Assembly: GCF_038562415.1 (NCBI RefSeq)
Contig: NZ_JBCFBA010000021.1
Span: 5,951-69,950 of the forward strand
Length of the DNA: 64,000 bases
From: Solidesulfovibrio sp.
GTDB taxonomy: Bacteria; Desulfobacterota; Desulfovibrionia; Desulfovibrionales; Desulfovibrionaceae
Reading direction: 5' to 3'
A model generated the notes under the pieces. The model saw nothing but the letters and a program-made list of their open reading frames with translations, did no database searches and was not told the origin of the DNA. Of the stretch, positions 1 to 7,621 are shown piece by piece. Numbering within the stretch: position 1 is the first letter of the stretch; every line of letters begins with the position of its first letter. A program made the translations under genes and the position numbers.

Positions 1-32
1 AGGGGACCCCTTTTTTCAAAAAGGGGTCCCCT
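1..32. terminator. Rho-independent terminator hairpin at window edge
   Basis: A perfect inverted repeat has 15-base arms (AGGGGACCCCTTTTT and its complement) around a 2-base centre. The T-rich and A-rich inner parts allow it to act in either direction. It precedes thiL and most likely ends transcription of a gene left of the window. Confidence 0.75.
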
Positions 33-56
33 CCCCCCGGTTCCCCATACGCACGT

Positions 57-1019
57 ATGACACGACTACGATCCGAGGATGATTTTCTCACCCTCATCGA
101 CCGCCACTTTCCGCGCGAGGCGCGGGGGGTCGAGTTGTCGCGCGGCGACGACGCGGCGATCATCGCCTGTCCGGGCAGGTTGTGCCTGAGCGCCGACCTG
201 TTCCTGGAGGACGTGCATTTCCGGCGCGCCTACTTCACCCCGGCCGATGTCGGCTACAAGGCCCTGGCCGTCAATCTGAGCGACATGGCCGCCATGGGCG
301 CCCGGCCCGCCGGGTTTGCCTGCTGCCTCGAAAGCACCGACGACGCCGGCCGGGAGTACTGGGACGAGGCGCTCGCCGCCATGGCCGCCCTGGCCCGGGA
401 GTACGGCCTGCCGCTGGTCGGCGGCGACTTGAGCCGGGGCGCCAAGCTGGGCCTGAGTGTGACCATCTGGGGCGAGGCCGGCCCGTCGGGGCGTTTTTTG
501 CGGCGCGGCGCGGGTGCGCCCGGCGATATCGTGTTCGTGGTCGGCCCCGTGGGCCTGGCCCGGGTGGGGCTGGCCGTGCTGGAAAAAGAGGGGCGCGGGG
601 CGGCGGCCCATTTCCCGGCGGCGGTCGCGGCCCACCTGCGGCCCGTGCCGCAGGTCGCGGCCGGGCTGGCCCTGGCCGCCATCCCCGAGGTGACCGCCTG
701 CATGGACGTTTCCGACGGCCTGGCCCGCGACCTGCCGCGCCTGCTACCGCCGGGGTGCGGGGCCGACCTCTTCCTGCCGCCGGCCCTGCTCCATCCCGAA
801 GTCACGGCCCACTGCGCCGGCCATGGCCGCAAGCCGGAAAAGGAGGCCGTCTTCGGCGGCGAGGACTACGCCCTGGCCGGGTGCGTCTCCCCGGCCGGCT
901 GGCCCACGGTGCGGGCCGCGCTGCCCGGCGCGGCCGCCATCGGCCAGGTCGTGGGCAAAAACGCCTACACGCTCAACGGCGCCCCCTTCGAGATGGGCGG
1001 CTTCGACCATTTCGGCTGA
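57..1019 (+). CDS. thiL: Thiamine-monophosphate kinase ThiL
   Basis: ThiL phosphorylates thiamine monophosphate to thiamine diphosphate with ATP, the last step of cofactor synthesis in the cytosol. The 320 residues match the family length. The N-terminus (EDDFLTLIDRHFP) is typical, followed by the GDDAAI metal/ATP motif near residue 30, a GGDLSRG segment near 122 and MDVSDGLARDLPRL near 216. No clear Shine-Dalgarno precedes the ATG, but the family N-terminus supports this start. The EamA transporter gene follows after 6 bases, so the two are probably co-transcribed. No TPP riboswitch is visible in the short leader. Confidence 0.93.
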   Translation: MTRLRSEDDFLTLIDRHFPREARGVELSRGDDAAIIACPGRLCLSADLFLEDVHFRRAYFTPADVGYKALAVNLSDMAAMGARPAGFACCLESTDDAGREYWDEALAAMAALAREYGLPLVGGDLSRGAKLGLSVTIWGEAGPSGRFLRRGAGAPGDIVFVVGPVGLARVGLAVLEKEGRGAAAHFPAAVAAHLRPVPQVAAGLALAAIPEVTACMDVSDGLARDLPRLLPPGCGADLFLPPALLHPEVTAHCAGHGRKPEKEAVFGGEDYALAGCVSPAGWPTVRAALPGAAAIGQVVGKNAYTLNGAPFEMGGFDHFG

Positions 1020-1025
1020 TCCATC

Positions 1026-1889
1026 ATGGGGTTGTTGCTCTTTGGGGCGGCCTGCATCAGCTTTTCGGCCGTGTTCGTCAAGCTGGCCGCGGTTGCGCCG
1101 TCGGTGTCGGCTTTTTACCGGCTGGGGATCGGCGGCCTGACGCTTTTCGCCCTGCTCGCCGCAACGCGCAACCTGCCGGCGGCCAGGCGGGCCATGCGCT
1201 GGCCGGCGCTGGGCTGCGCCGTTTTTTTCGTGTGCGACCTGCTGTGCTGGCACGCCAGCATCAACCACATCGGCCCGGGCCTGGCCACCCTGGTCGGCAA
1301 TTTCCAGGTCTTCCTCGTCACCGCCGCCGCCGCCGTGGCCACCCGGCGCCCGCCGCGCCCGGCCTTCCTGGCCGCCATGGCCATCGCCCTTTGCGGCCTG
1401 TATCTCGTGGTCGGCCGGGGATTCGCCGGCCAGACCCCCGAGTTCCGCCTGGGCGTGGGCTACGGCCTGGCCACATCCGTTTTTTACGCCCTGTTCATCC
1501 TGACGCTCAAAAAAGCCGTGACCGACCACGGCCGGGCCGCGCCCATGGCGGCCATGGCCGTGCTGTCCCTGGCCGGCGCGGCGCTGCTCGCGCCGGTGGT
1601 GGTCGGCGTGGGCGCTTCCTTTGCCCTGCCCACGGCCCGAAGCGTCCTGGCCCTGGCCGGGCTCGGCGTGGTGGGCCAGGCCGTGGGCTGGCTGGCCATC
1701 TCCATGGGGCTTTCCGGCGCGCGCCCGGCCCTGGCCGGGCTCATCCTGCTGCTCCAGCCCACGTTGTCCTACCTGTGGGACGTACTCTTTTTCGGCAAGC
1801 CCACCGGCCCGGTGGAACTGGCCGGCGTGGCCCTGGCCCTTGGCGGCATCTACCTCGGCTCCGTCGTCGGCGGGCCGGAAAAAACCTGA
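1026..1889 (+). CDS. DMT superfamily (EamA) transporter
   Basis: This is a 287-residue inner-membrane protein with about ten hydrophobic helices arranged as two EamA repeats, the usual drug/metabolite transporter size and layout. The second repeat ends with PTLSYLWDVLFFGKPTG, a typical EamA helix 9 region. The substrate cannot be read from sequence; candidates are metabolite or amino-acid export. It starts 6 bases after thiL and its stop is 13 bases before the next start codon, so thiL, this gene and the trmO-like gene look like one operon. Confidence 0.85.
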   Translation: MGLLLFGAACISFSAVFVKLAAVAPSVSAFYRLGIGGLTLFALLAATRNLPAARRAMRWPALGCAVFFVCDLLCWHASINHIGPGLATLVGNFQVFLVTAAAAVATRRPPRPAFLAAMAIALCGLYLVVGRGFAGQTPEFRLGVGYGLATSVFYALFILTLKKAVTDHGRAAPMAAMAVLSLAGAALLAPVVVGVGASFALPTARSVLALAGLGVVGQAVGWLAISMGLSGARPALAGLILLLQPTLSYLWDVLFFGKPTGPVELAGVALALGGIYLGSVVGGPEKT

Positions 1890-1902
1890 AGGAGGACCCG
1901 TG

Positions 1903-2310
1903 ATGGACCTGACGCTGCGCATCGTCGGCTATGTCCGCTCCCCGCTTTCCGACCGGGAAACGGCGCCCCGCTTCGAAACGGAAAACGCTCCCCCGGCGGA
2001 AATCGTGCTCGACCCGGCCTACCGCACGGCGGCCGGCTCCCTGGAGGCCGGCCAGGAAATCCTGCTGTTCACCTGGCTCCACCAGGCCGACCGCAGTTGC
2101 CAGGAGGTCCATCCCCGCTGCGACACGTCGCGTCCCCTCACCGGCGTGTTCTCCACCCGCTCGCCGGACCGGCCCAATCCCATCGGCCTGCACCAGGTGC
2201 GCCTGACGGCCATCGACGGCGATGTGCTCGCCGTGGCCTACCTGGAAGCCATCGACGGCACGCCCGTCATCGACATCAAGCCCCTGGCCGACCGGGGCGG
2301 CAAGGGCTGA
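1903..2310 (+). CDS. TrmO/TsaA-family tRNA m6t6A37 methyltransferase-like protein
   Basis: This 135-residue protein has the UPF0066/TsaA beta-barrel pattern: an IGYVRSP-like N-terminus (IVGYVRSPLS), and the family hallmark STRSPDRPNPIGLH near residues 83-96. E. coli TrmO uses SAM to N6-methylate the t6A37 base of tRNA-Thr(GGU). This protein is about 100 residues shorter than E. coli TrmO and lacks its C-terminal region, so the same reaction is likely but not certain. AGGAGG lies 8 bases before the ATG; an in-frame GTG one codon earlier is less well spaced. Confidence 0.8.
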   Translation: MDLTLRIVGYVRSPLSDRETAPRFETENAPPAEIVLDPAYRTAAGSLEAGQEILLFTWLHQADRSCQEVHPRCDTSRPLTGVFSTRSPDRPNPIGLHQVRLTAIDGDVLAVAYLEAIDGTPVIDIKPLADRGGKG

Positions 2311-2436
2311 TCGCGGCCGGATACCGCACCCGGGGCGATCTTTGTGCAATTTTTTACAAGCCAAGGCTTGCCTAGAGCCGCGCAAATGCTTTAGCAAGGC
2401 GGCAATCGCCCAGCGAATCCAGCAAAGGAGTCCCGC

Positions 2437-2697
2437 ATGCCCAAGAAGGAACACGTCAGGAAGGTCAACGCCGTCGTTTGCGCCTATTTCGCCCACACCG
2501 GCTACCTGACCAAGGAAGAGGCCAAGGAACTGTGCGGCCTCGACGAGAGCCACTTCGAGGAAGCCTATGCCAAGGCCGGCAACATCTTCAGCAAGATCGG
2601 CTCCGAACCCGACAAGGGCGTGGGCAAGCTCTTCGAACACCTGGCCAAGGAAGTCGACGAATACATGAAGCACATCAGCGGCTACGGCATCGCCTAG
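2437..2697 (+). CDS. Small conserved-looking protein of unknown function
   Basis: This is an 86-residue acidic, helix-rich soluble protein (starts MPKKEHVRKVNAVV, ends MKHISGYGIA). A strong AAAGGAG lies 7 bases before the ATG, and its codon use matches the surrounding core genes, so it is very likely translated. No family motif is recognised. The middle (KEEAKELCGLDESHFEEAYAK) reads as a helix-turn-helix or EF-hand-like helical pair, but no metal loop is visible. It sits alone between the trmO-like gene and a terminator hairpin. Confidence 0.75.
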   Translation: MPKKEHVRKVNAVVCAYFAHTGYLTKEEAKELCGLDESHFEEAYAKAGNIFSKIGSEPDKGVGKLFEHLAKEVDEYMKHISGYGIA

Positions 2698-2759
2698 CCG
2701 TTGCGCCCCTCGGGCAAGGCCGCGGCCTTTCCGAGGGGGTCATAGGTCTGCGACCGTGT

Positions 2760-2811
2760 TGTCCTCGAAATCCGCCGACGCGGATTTCGAGGACACGACA
2801 CGGGTTTTTTT
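2760..2811 (+). terminator. Terminator hairpin after the 86-residue gene
   Basis: A perfect 16-base stem (2760-2775 with 2780-2795, CGAC loop) is followed about nine bases later by an eight-T run at 2804-2811. The extra spacing between stem and T-run is unusual. A weaker GC-rich inverted repeat lies just upstream near 2707-2737. Confidence 0.6.
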
Positions 2812-2955
2812 TGCCGTGTTTTCCGGCCCGCAACACGCCGCCCGCATCCCCGACAGAGCCCAGCGAACGTCTCTTGTTTCGCAGCCGCCTTTTCTTTCAC
2901 CGCCTTTTCCGTTACAGCAACTCCCCGTCCGAGTCGTTCGCCCAAGGAGCATTGC

Positions 2956-3759
2956 ATGCCTTCCCTGACCTTCTGGCTGGCCTATTTCGCCTTCGGTGCC
3001 GCGGCCGGCGTCATCGCCGGACTGCTCGGCGTCGGCGGCGGCATTGTGGTCGTCCCGGCCCTCTACTGGTTTTTCACCCTCCAGGGCTTTTCCCAGGAAA
3101 TCATCATGCAGATGGCCCTGGGCACCTCCCTGGCCGCCATCTGCTTCACGTCCGTATCGAGCTTCCGGGCCCATCACCGCCGCGGCGCGGTCCTGTGGCC
3201 CATCGTCAAGACCATCACCCCCGGCATCCTGGTCGGCACGTTTGCCGGCTCCTGCGTGGCCGCGCGGCTTCCCACCGGCTTTCTCAAGGGCTTTTTCGTC
3301 TGCTTCCTCTATTACGTCTCGGCGCAGATGCTGCTCAACATCAAGCCCAAGCCCAGCCGGCAGCTTCCCGGCAAGGCCGGCATGTTCGGGGCCGGGGCCA
3401 CCATCGGCGCCGTCTCCAGCCTGGTGGGCATCGGCGGCGGCACGTTGTCCGTGCCGTTTATGACCTGGTGCAACATCCCCATGCACACCGCCGTCGGCAC
3501 CTCGGCCGCCATCGGCTTCCCCATCGCCGTGGCCGGCACCATCGGCTACATCATAAACGGCCTGGGCGCGGCCAACCTGCCCTCCCTGTCCCTGGGCTAC
3601 ATCTCCCTGCCGGCCCTGGTCGGCATCGCCGGCGTCAGCTTCCTCACCGCGCCCTACGGGGCCAAGCTGGCCCACAAGCTGCCCGTGGCCACCCTCAAGC
3701 GCGTCTTCGCCCTCTTCCTGCTGGCCATGGCCACGCGCATGCTCATCGGACTGTTCTAG
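2956..3759 (+). CDS. TauE/SafE family sulfite/anion exporter
   Basis: This is a 267-residue multi-span membrane protein. The GLLGVGGGIVVVPALYW segment near residues 22-38 and the repeated VGIGGGTLSVPFM near 156-168 are the two internally duplicated glycine motifs of the TauE/SafE (DUF81) family. Members export sulfite, sulfoacetate or other anions, which would suit a sulfur-reducing metabolism, but the substrate is inference. CCCAAGGAG precedes the ATG by 6 bases. The nupC gene follows after 24 bases on the same strand. Confidence 0.88.
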   Translation: MPSLTFWLAYFAFGAAAGVIAGLLGVGGGIVVVPALYWFFTLQGFSQEIIMQMALGTSLAAICFTSVSSFRAHHRRGAVLWPIVKTITPGILVGTFAGSCVAARLPTGFLKGFFVCFLYYVSAQMLLNIKPKPSRQLPGKAGMFGAGATIGAVSSLVGIGGGTLSVPFMTWCNIPMHTAVGTSAAIGFPIAVAGTIGYIINGLGAANLPSLSLGYISLPALVGIAGVSFLTAPYGAKLAHKLPVATLKRVFALFLLAMATRMLIGLF

Positions 3760-3783
3760 ACCGGCCAACGAAAGGATCGCGCC

Positions 3784-5028
3784 ATGCTCCAAAGCCTGCT
3801 CGGCCTCGTCACCCTGCTCGGCCTGGCCATGGCGCTCAGCGAACGCCGGGGCCTGATCCCCTGGCGGCTGGTCGCCGGCGGCATCGCCCTGCAAGTCGCC
3901 ATCGCCGCCTTCATGCTCAAGGCCCCGTTTTTGCGCGGCATCTTCATGGCCCTAAACGCCCTGGTCGCGGCCATGGACGAGGCCACCCGGGCCGGCACGG
4001 CCTTCGTGTTCGGCTACGTGGGCGGCGCCCCGGCCCCCTTTGCCGTCACCGACCCGGGCGCGACCTTCATCCTGGGCTTCCAGGCCCTGCCCCTGGTCAT
4101 CGTCATCGCCGCCGCAACCGCCCTGCTCTATTACTGGAACATCCTGCCGCGCGTGGTGCGGGGCTTTTCCTTTGTCCTGGAAAAGACCATGGGTATCGGC
4201 GGCGTGCTCGGCGTGGGCGCGGGCGGCTGCGTGTTCCTGGGCATGATCGAGGCGCCGCTGCTGATTCGCCCCTACATGGAGCGCATGACCCGAAGCGAGC
4301 TGTTCGCCATGATGGCCACCGGCATGTCCTGCATCGCCGGCACCATGCTCATGCTCTACGCCACGGTGCTCAAGGGCATCATCCCCGACGCCCTGGGCCA
4401 TATTCTCACGGCCTCGGTCATCCACGCCCCGGCGGCCTTGGTGGTGGCGGCGCTGATGATCCCGGAAACCGGGGAGCCGACCCTGGGCCGGGTGCTGCCC
4501 CGCTCGCCGGCCTCGGGGGCCATGGACGCGGTGGTTTCGGGCACGGCCGACGGCCTGCGGCTTTTCTGGAGCATCGTGGCCACGCTGCTGGTGTTCGTGG
4601 CCCTGGTCAAACTGGCCAACATCCTGCTCGGAACCCTGCCGGCGATCGGCGGCGCGCCGCTGACCCTGGAACGCGCCCTGGGCGTGGTCATGGCCCCGGT
4701 GGCCTGGCTGCTGGGCGTCCCCTGGGCCGAGGCGGCCACGGCCGGGAGCCTTCTCGGCACGAAAATCGTGCTCAACGAGTTCATCGCCTTCATCGACCTG
4801 GCCAAGCTGCCGCCCGAGGCCCTCTCCGAGCACGCGCGGCTCATCCTGACCTACGCCATGTGCAGCTTCGCCAATTTCGGCAGCGTGGGCATTATGCTCG
4901 CCGGCATGGGCTCGCTGTGCCCGGCGCGCAAGGCCGAGATCACGGCCCTCGGCGGCCGGGCGCTCATCGCCGGCGCCCTGGCCTCGTTTATGACCGGCAC
5001 GGTGGTGGGGATTCTGTCGTCGTTTTAG
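3784..5028 (+). CDS. nupC: NupC-type concentrative nucleoside transporter
   Basis: The 414 residues match the CNT (SLC28) family length. The N-terminal helix region, the GADFLNG-like segment (GVLGVGAGGCVFLGMIEAPLLIRPY near residues 140-164), an SGTADGLRLF region, the GTKIVLNEFIAF motif near 319-330 and the SFANFGSVGIMLAG motif near 362-376 are all family hallmarks. CNT carriers import nucleosides with a proton or sodium ion across the inner membrane. The gene sits 24 bases after the TauE/SafE gene and overlaps the end of the convergent zinc finger gene by 4 bases. Confidence 0.92.
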   Translation: MLQSLLGLVTLLGLAMALSERRGLIPWRLVAGGIALQVAIAAFMLKAPFLRGIFMALNALVAAMDEATRAGTAFVFGYVGGAPAPFAVTDPGATFILGFQALPLVIVIAAATALLYYWNILPRVVRGFSFVLEKTMGIGGVLGVGAGGCVFLGMIEAPLLIRPYMERMTRSELFAMMATGMSCIAGTMLMLYATVLKGIIPDALGHILTASVIHAPAALVVAALMIPETGEPTLGRVLPRSPASGAMDAVVSGTADGLRLFWSIVATLLVFVALVKLANILLGTLPAIGGAPLTLERALGVVMAPVAWLLGVPWAEAATAGSLLGTKIVLNEFIAFIDLAKLPPEALSEHARLILTYAMCSFANFGSVGIMLAGMGSLCPARKAEITALGGRALIAGALASFMTGTVVGILSSF

Positions 5029-5291
5029 CGCAACTGGCTGTCCTTGTTGCCCCGCCGGTTGTACGGGCTGGCCGCGCCCTGGTCCCGCTCGTGCTCCCGC
5101 TGGCAGGAAACGCACAGCCGCACGCCGGGCAGGGCTTTGCGCCTCGCTTCCGGGATCGGCGCGCCGCATTCCTCGCATTCCGCCAGGCTTTCGCCTTGGG
5201 GCAGCAAGCGGCGCACCCGCGCGATTTCATCGGCAATGGAATCCGCGATCTGGTCCTGCACCGCGCCATCGCCCGCCCATCCGCTCGCCAT
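5025..5291 (-). CDS. TraR/DksA-type zinc finger protein
   Basis: This 88-residue protein has a C4 zinc finger (CEECGAPIPEARR, then CVSCQ) in its C-terminal half. It belongs to the short TraR/YbiI-like branch of the DksA superfamily, which binds the RNA polymerase secondary channel. GAGGAGG lies 4 bases before the ATG at 5291; an upstream in-frame start is less likely because it has no ribosome site. The C-terminus is rich in Arg and Asn. Its stop overlaps the convergent nupC stop. A role in transcription control is inference from family. Confidence 0.82.
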   Translation of the reverse strand: MASGWAGDGAVQDQIADSIADEIARVRRLLPQGESLAECEECGAPIPEARRKALPGVRLCVSCQREHERDQGAASPYNRRGNKDSQLR

Positions 5292-5383
5292 ACCGCCTCC
5301 TCGGGCAACCGTTCGCATTTGCCGCAAGCACACCTGTAAGCATTGCGCACGGCAAGGCCAGCCCCGGGCATCGCCCGCGCCGG

Positions 5384-6886
5384 CTACGACACCTCGCCGG
5401 CCGCGAAGGCCGCCGGGTCGGTCAGGCCCAGGGCCCGCCAGTAGATGGGGAAAGTCTCCGGCGTGATTTCCTGAATTTTTTGGCTGCGCAGGTCGAAGGC
5501 CTCGGCGAAGGCCCGGCCCCGGGCCGGGCAGTCGCGCAACTGCGCGTACATGGCCTGCCAGTCGGCCGGCGCCCGCAGCCCCCGGCCGTAGGCCCGGGAA
5601 TAGACGTATTCGACGTCCCAGGCCGGCCGCTCCCGGCCGATGTCCGCGTAGGGCACGTCCACGTCGAGCAGCTCCAGGCTGTCGCGGTCGTAGGCGTAGA
5701 TCTGGTAGCCGGGGTTGTTGCCGGTGATGGGCGAGATGGACGGCGCCAGGCGCATGGTGCCCGTGGGCAGCGCCCGGCCGGCGGCGTAAAACAGCCGGAA
5801 GGCGTCGCGGTGCACGTGGCCGGCGAAGGCCGCTTTCACGGTGGCGGCGTGTTCCTTGAGCCGGCGCAGCAGGGCGTCGTTGTAGGCATCGAGCAGCAGC
5901 GGCGCGTAGCGCGCCTGGCCGGTCTTGAGATAGGCCCTGGCGCTGGATTTGGGATTGTCCCCGGGCGGCACGTGGGTCATGAGCCAGACCCGCTGCCCGC
6001 GCCGGGCGGCCGTGGCCAGTTCGCGCTCCAGAAAATCCAGCACCGGCCGGGCGCCGGCCGGCTCGGGGGACCGCTTGGTCCAGAAGATGTCGTTGAGCAC
6101 CACCAGGCGCGCGTCCTCGCGCCCCGGCAGGGGCAGGGCATAGCCGCCGTGGCCCGGGTAGCTGGCCATGAAGGCCTGGCGCTGCGCCGCTTCGGGCAGG
6201 GCGAGACGGGCGATGATCGGCGCCGTGGCGGCCAGGTACGGAGAGTTGGGGGCGATGCGGTAATCGCCCTCGACGCTGTCGTTGTTGCCAAGGGCCGGGA
6301 AGAGCGGGCAGCCCGGGAAGCGCCGGGTCACCTCGGTGAAGAAATACTCGGCCGTCTTGGCGATAAACGCCAGCAGCCCGGCCGGGCTGCCGTCGCCGGT
6401 CAGGCGCGGGTACTCGGTCCAGAAGCGGTGGCAGAGCAGGTCGCCGGGAAAGAGCAGGAAGTCGGGCTTGGGCGCCCGGCGGGCCATGTCGTCGAGAAAG
6501 GAGGCAAACAGCGCGTTGTCCGTATCCTGGCCGTAGGCGCCGAAGCCTTGGGCCGCGTCGGCCAGGATCTCCCCCCAGGCCGCGGCCGGCGCGCCGGCCA
6601 GGGCCTTGACCTTGGCCGGGTCGGCGAAGGGGTCGAAGTGGACGTCGGAAAAAAGGACGAACATCCCCCGGCGCTCGGCCGAGGCGGCGGTGTACGACCC
6701 GGGGTCGCCGTCGCCGCAGTCCGGCCCGGCGGCCAGGGCCCGGCCCAGCCCGACCCCCGGCGCGGCCAGGACGCAGGCCCCGGCCAGGAGGGTTTTCAGG
6801 AATGCCCGCCGGTCCGGGCGAACGGGGTCGTCAGGCCAAGGGGACGAGGTCGGGAAGGGCAGGGAAAGGGCGCGTTTGCGGCTCAT
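5384..6886 (-). CDS. Tat-exported calcineurin-like metallophosphoesterase
   Basis: This is a roughly 500-residue secreted phosphoesterase. The N-terminus has a twin-arginine signal (DRRAFLKTLL then a hydrophobic stretch ending ALAA). Metal-binding motifs follow in order: FSDVHFDPF, FPGDLLCHRF, LGNNDSVEGDY, WLMTHVPPGDN and FAGHVHRDAF. This order matches acid sphingomyelinase-like phosphodiesterases, where the third motif is usually GNHD and here reads GNND. Substrate unknown; a phosphodiester or nucleotide in the periplasm is plausible. The ATG at 6886 is preferred over a TTG three codons earlier. Its 5' end overlaps the 3' end of the PHP gene by 56 bases, so the two are co-transcribed. Confidence 0.88.
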   Translation of the reverse strand: MSRKRALSLPFPTSSPWPDDPVRPDRRAFLKTLLAGACVLAAPGVGLGRALAAGPDCGDGDPGSYTAASAERRGMFVLFSDVHFDPFADPAKVKALAGAPAAAWGEILADAAQGFGAYGQDTDNALFASFLDDMARRAPKPDFLLFPGDLLCHRFWTEYPRLTGDGSPAGLLAFIAKTAEYFFTEVTRRFPGCPLFPALGNNDSVEGDYRIAPNSPYLAATAPIIARLALPEAAQRQAFMASYPGHGGYALPLPGREDARLVVLNDIFWTKRSPEPAGARPVLDFLERELATAARRGQRVWLMTHVPPGDNPKSSARAYLKTGQARYAPLLLDAYNDALLRRLKEHAATVKAAFAGHVHRDAFRLFYAAGRALPTGTMRLAPSISPITGNNPGYQIYAYDRDSLELLDVDVPYADIGRERPAWDVEYVYSRAYGRGLRAPADWQAMYAQLRDCPARGRAFAEAFDLRSQKIQEITPETFPIYWRALGLTDPAAFAAGEVS

Positions 6887-7520
6887 GCGCCTCAATCGCC
6901 GAGGGCCGGGGAAATGTCAACGCGCCCATCGGGTCGGGCCGCGGCAGGTGGCAGCGGCCGGCCAGGAGCGCGGCCACGAAATCCGCCCGGCCGCGTACCG
7001 GGCCGTCCACGTCCAGGGGCATGCGGCCGAGCTCCCGAAGGTCGTGGGCGTCGGAACCGGCCAGGGCGGGCAGGTTGCGCTCGGCGGCGAAGCGCGCCGC
7101 GGCGGCGTTCTCCTCGGGCCGGTTGCGGCCGTTTCGCACCTCGAGGCCGGTCAGCCCCGGATGGCCGAGAAGCCCCGGCCCGGCCGGGCGCCAGGCGCGA
7201 AACGGATGGGCGGCCACGGCCGCGCCGCCCAGGGACCGGGCCAGGCCGAGGACCTTGCCGGCCGAAAGCCCGGGTGGTAGGTCCTCGAAAGGCCCGAACA
7301 GCAGGATGTCACCCTCGGCCGTGGCGTACTCCATGCCGATGATCACGCACAGCCCGTCGTCCTGCCGCCCCTCCCGCACCAGGTGCGAGACAGCCATGGT
7401 GTCGTGATCGGTCAGGCACACGCCGTCCAGGCCGCGCCGCCTGGCCTGGCCCAGGACCTCGGCCACGGTCAGCCGGCTGCAGGGCGAAAGCTCCGTATGC
7501 ACATGCAGGTCGAAACGCAT
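6831..7520 (-). CDS. PHP-domain phosphoesterase
   Basis: This 229-residue protein opens with the PHP metal-site motif HVHTELSPCS (from residue 6), then LTDHDTM near 37-42, GMEYAT near 62 and GSDAHDLRELG near 155. These are the polymerase and histidinol phosphatase domain ligands. Members hydrolyse phosphoesters, such as 3',5'-nucleotides in the RNase AM/YciV group, which this resembles in architecture. It is first in a two-gene minus-strand unit with the metallophosphoesterase and is divergent from the phosphoglycerate mutase-like gene. The exact substrate is not determinable. Confidence 0.85.
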   Translation of the reverse strand: MRFDLHVHTELSPCSRLTVAEVLGQARRRGLDGVCLTDHDTMAVSHLVREGRQDDGLCVIIGMEYATAEGDILLFGPFEDLPPGLSAGKVLGLARSLGGAAVAAHPFRAWRPAGPGLLGHPGLTGLEVRNGRNRPEENAAAARFAAERNLPALAGSDAHDLRELGRMPLDVDGPVRGRADFVAALLAGRCHLPRPDPMGALTFPRPSAIEAHEPQTRPFPALPDLVPLA

Positions 7521-7567
7521 GGCGTACCATGCAGCGGCAAGCCCTAAAAGGCAAAAAGGTAATCTCT

Positions 7568-7621
7568 ATGGGCAAAACACCCAGTGATCGCATGAACCGA
7601 TACGACGGATCGGCCCGCTGA
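7568..7621 (+). CDS. Possible 17-residue leader peptide coupled to the next gene
   Basis: A short frame (MGKTPSDRMNRYDGSAR) has AAGGT about 8 bases before its ATG. Its stop and the start of the following gene form TGATG, a one-base overlap. The downstream gene has no Shine-Dalgarno of its own, so translation through this frame could deliver ribosomes to it. A small hairpin (CCGAT...ATCGG, 7597-7613) lies within it. Whether the peptide has a function is unknown. Confidence 0.4.
   Translation: MGKTPSDRMNRYDGSAR

Noticed and set aside
2478-5339. 953-codon open frame on the plus strand
   Set aside because: It overlaps the TauE/SafE and nupC genes in another frame, has an Arg/Pro/Gly-rich translation and no ribosome site. 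This is a high-GC artefact.
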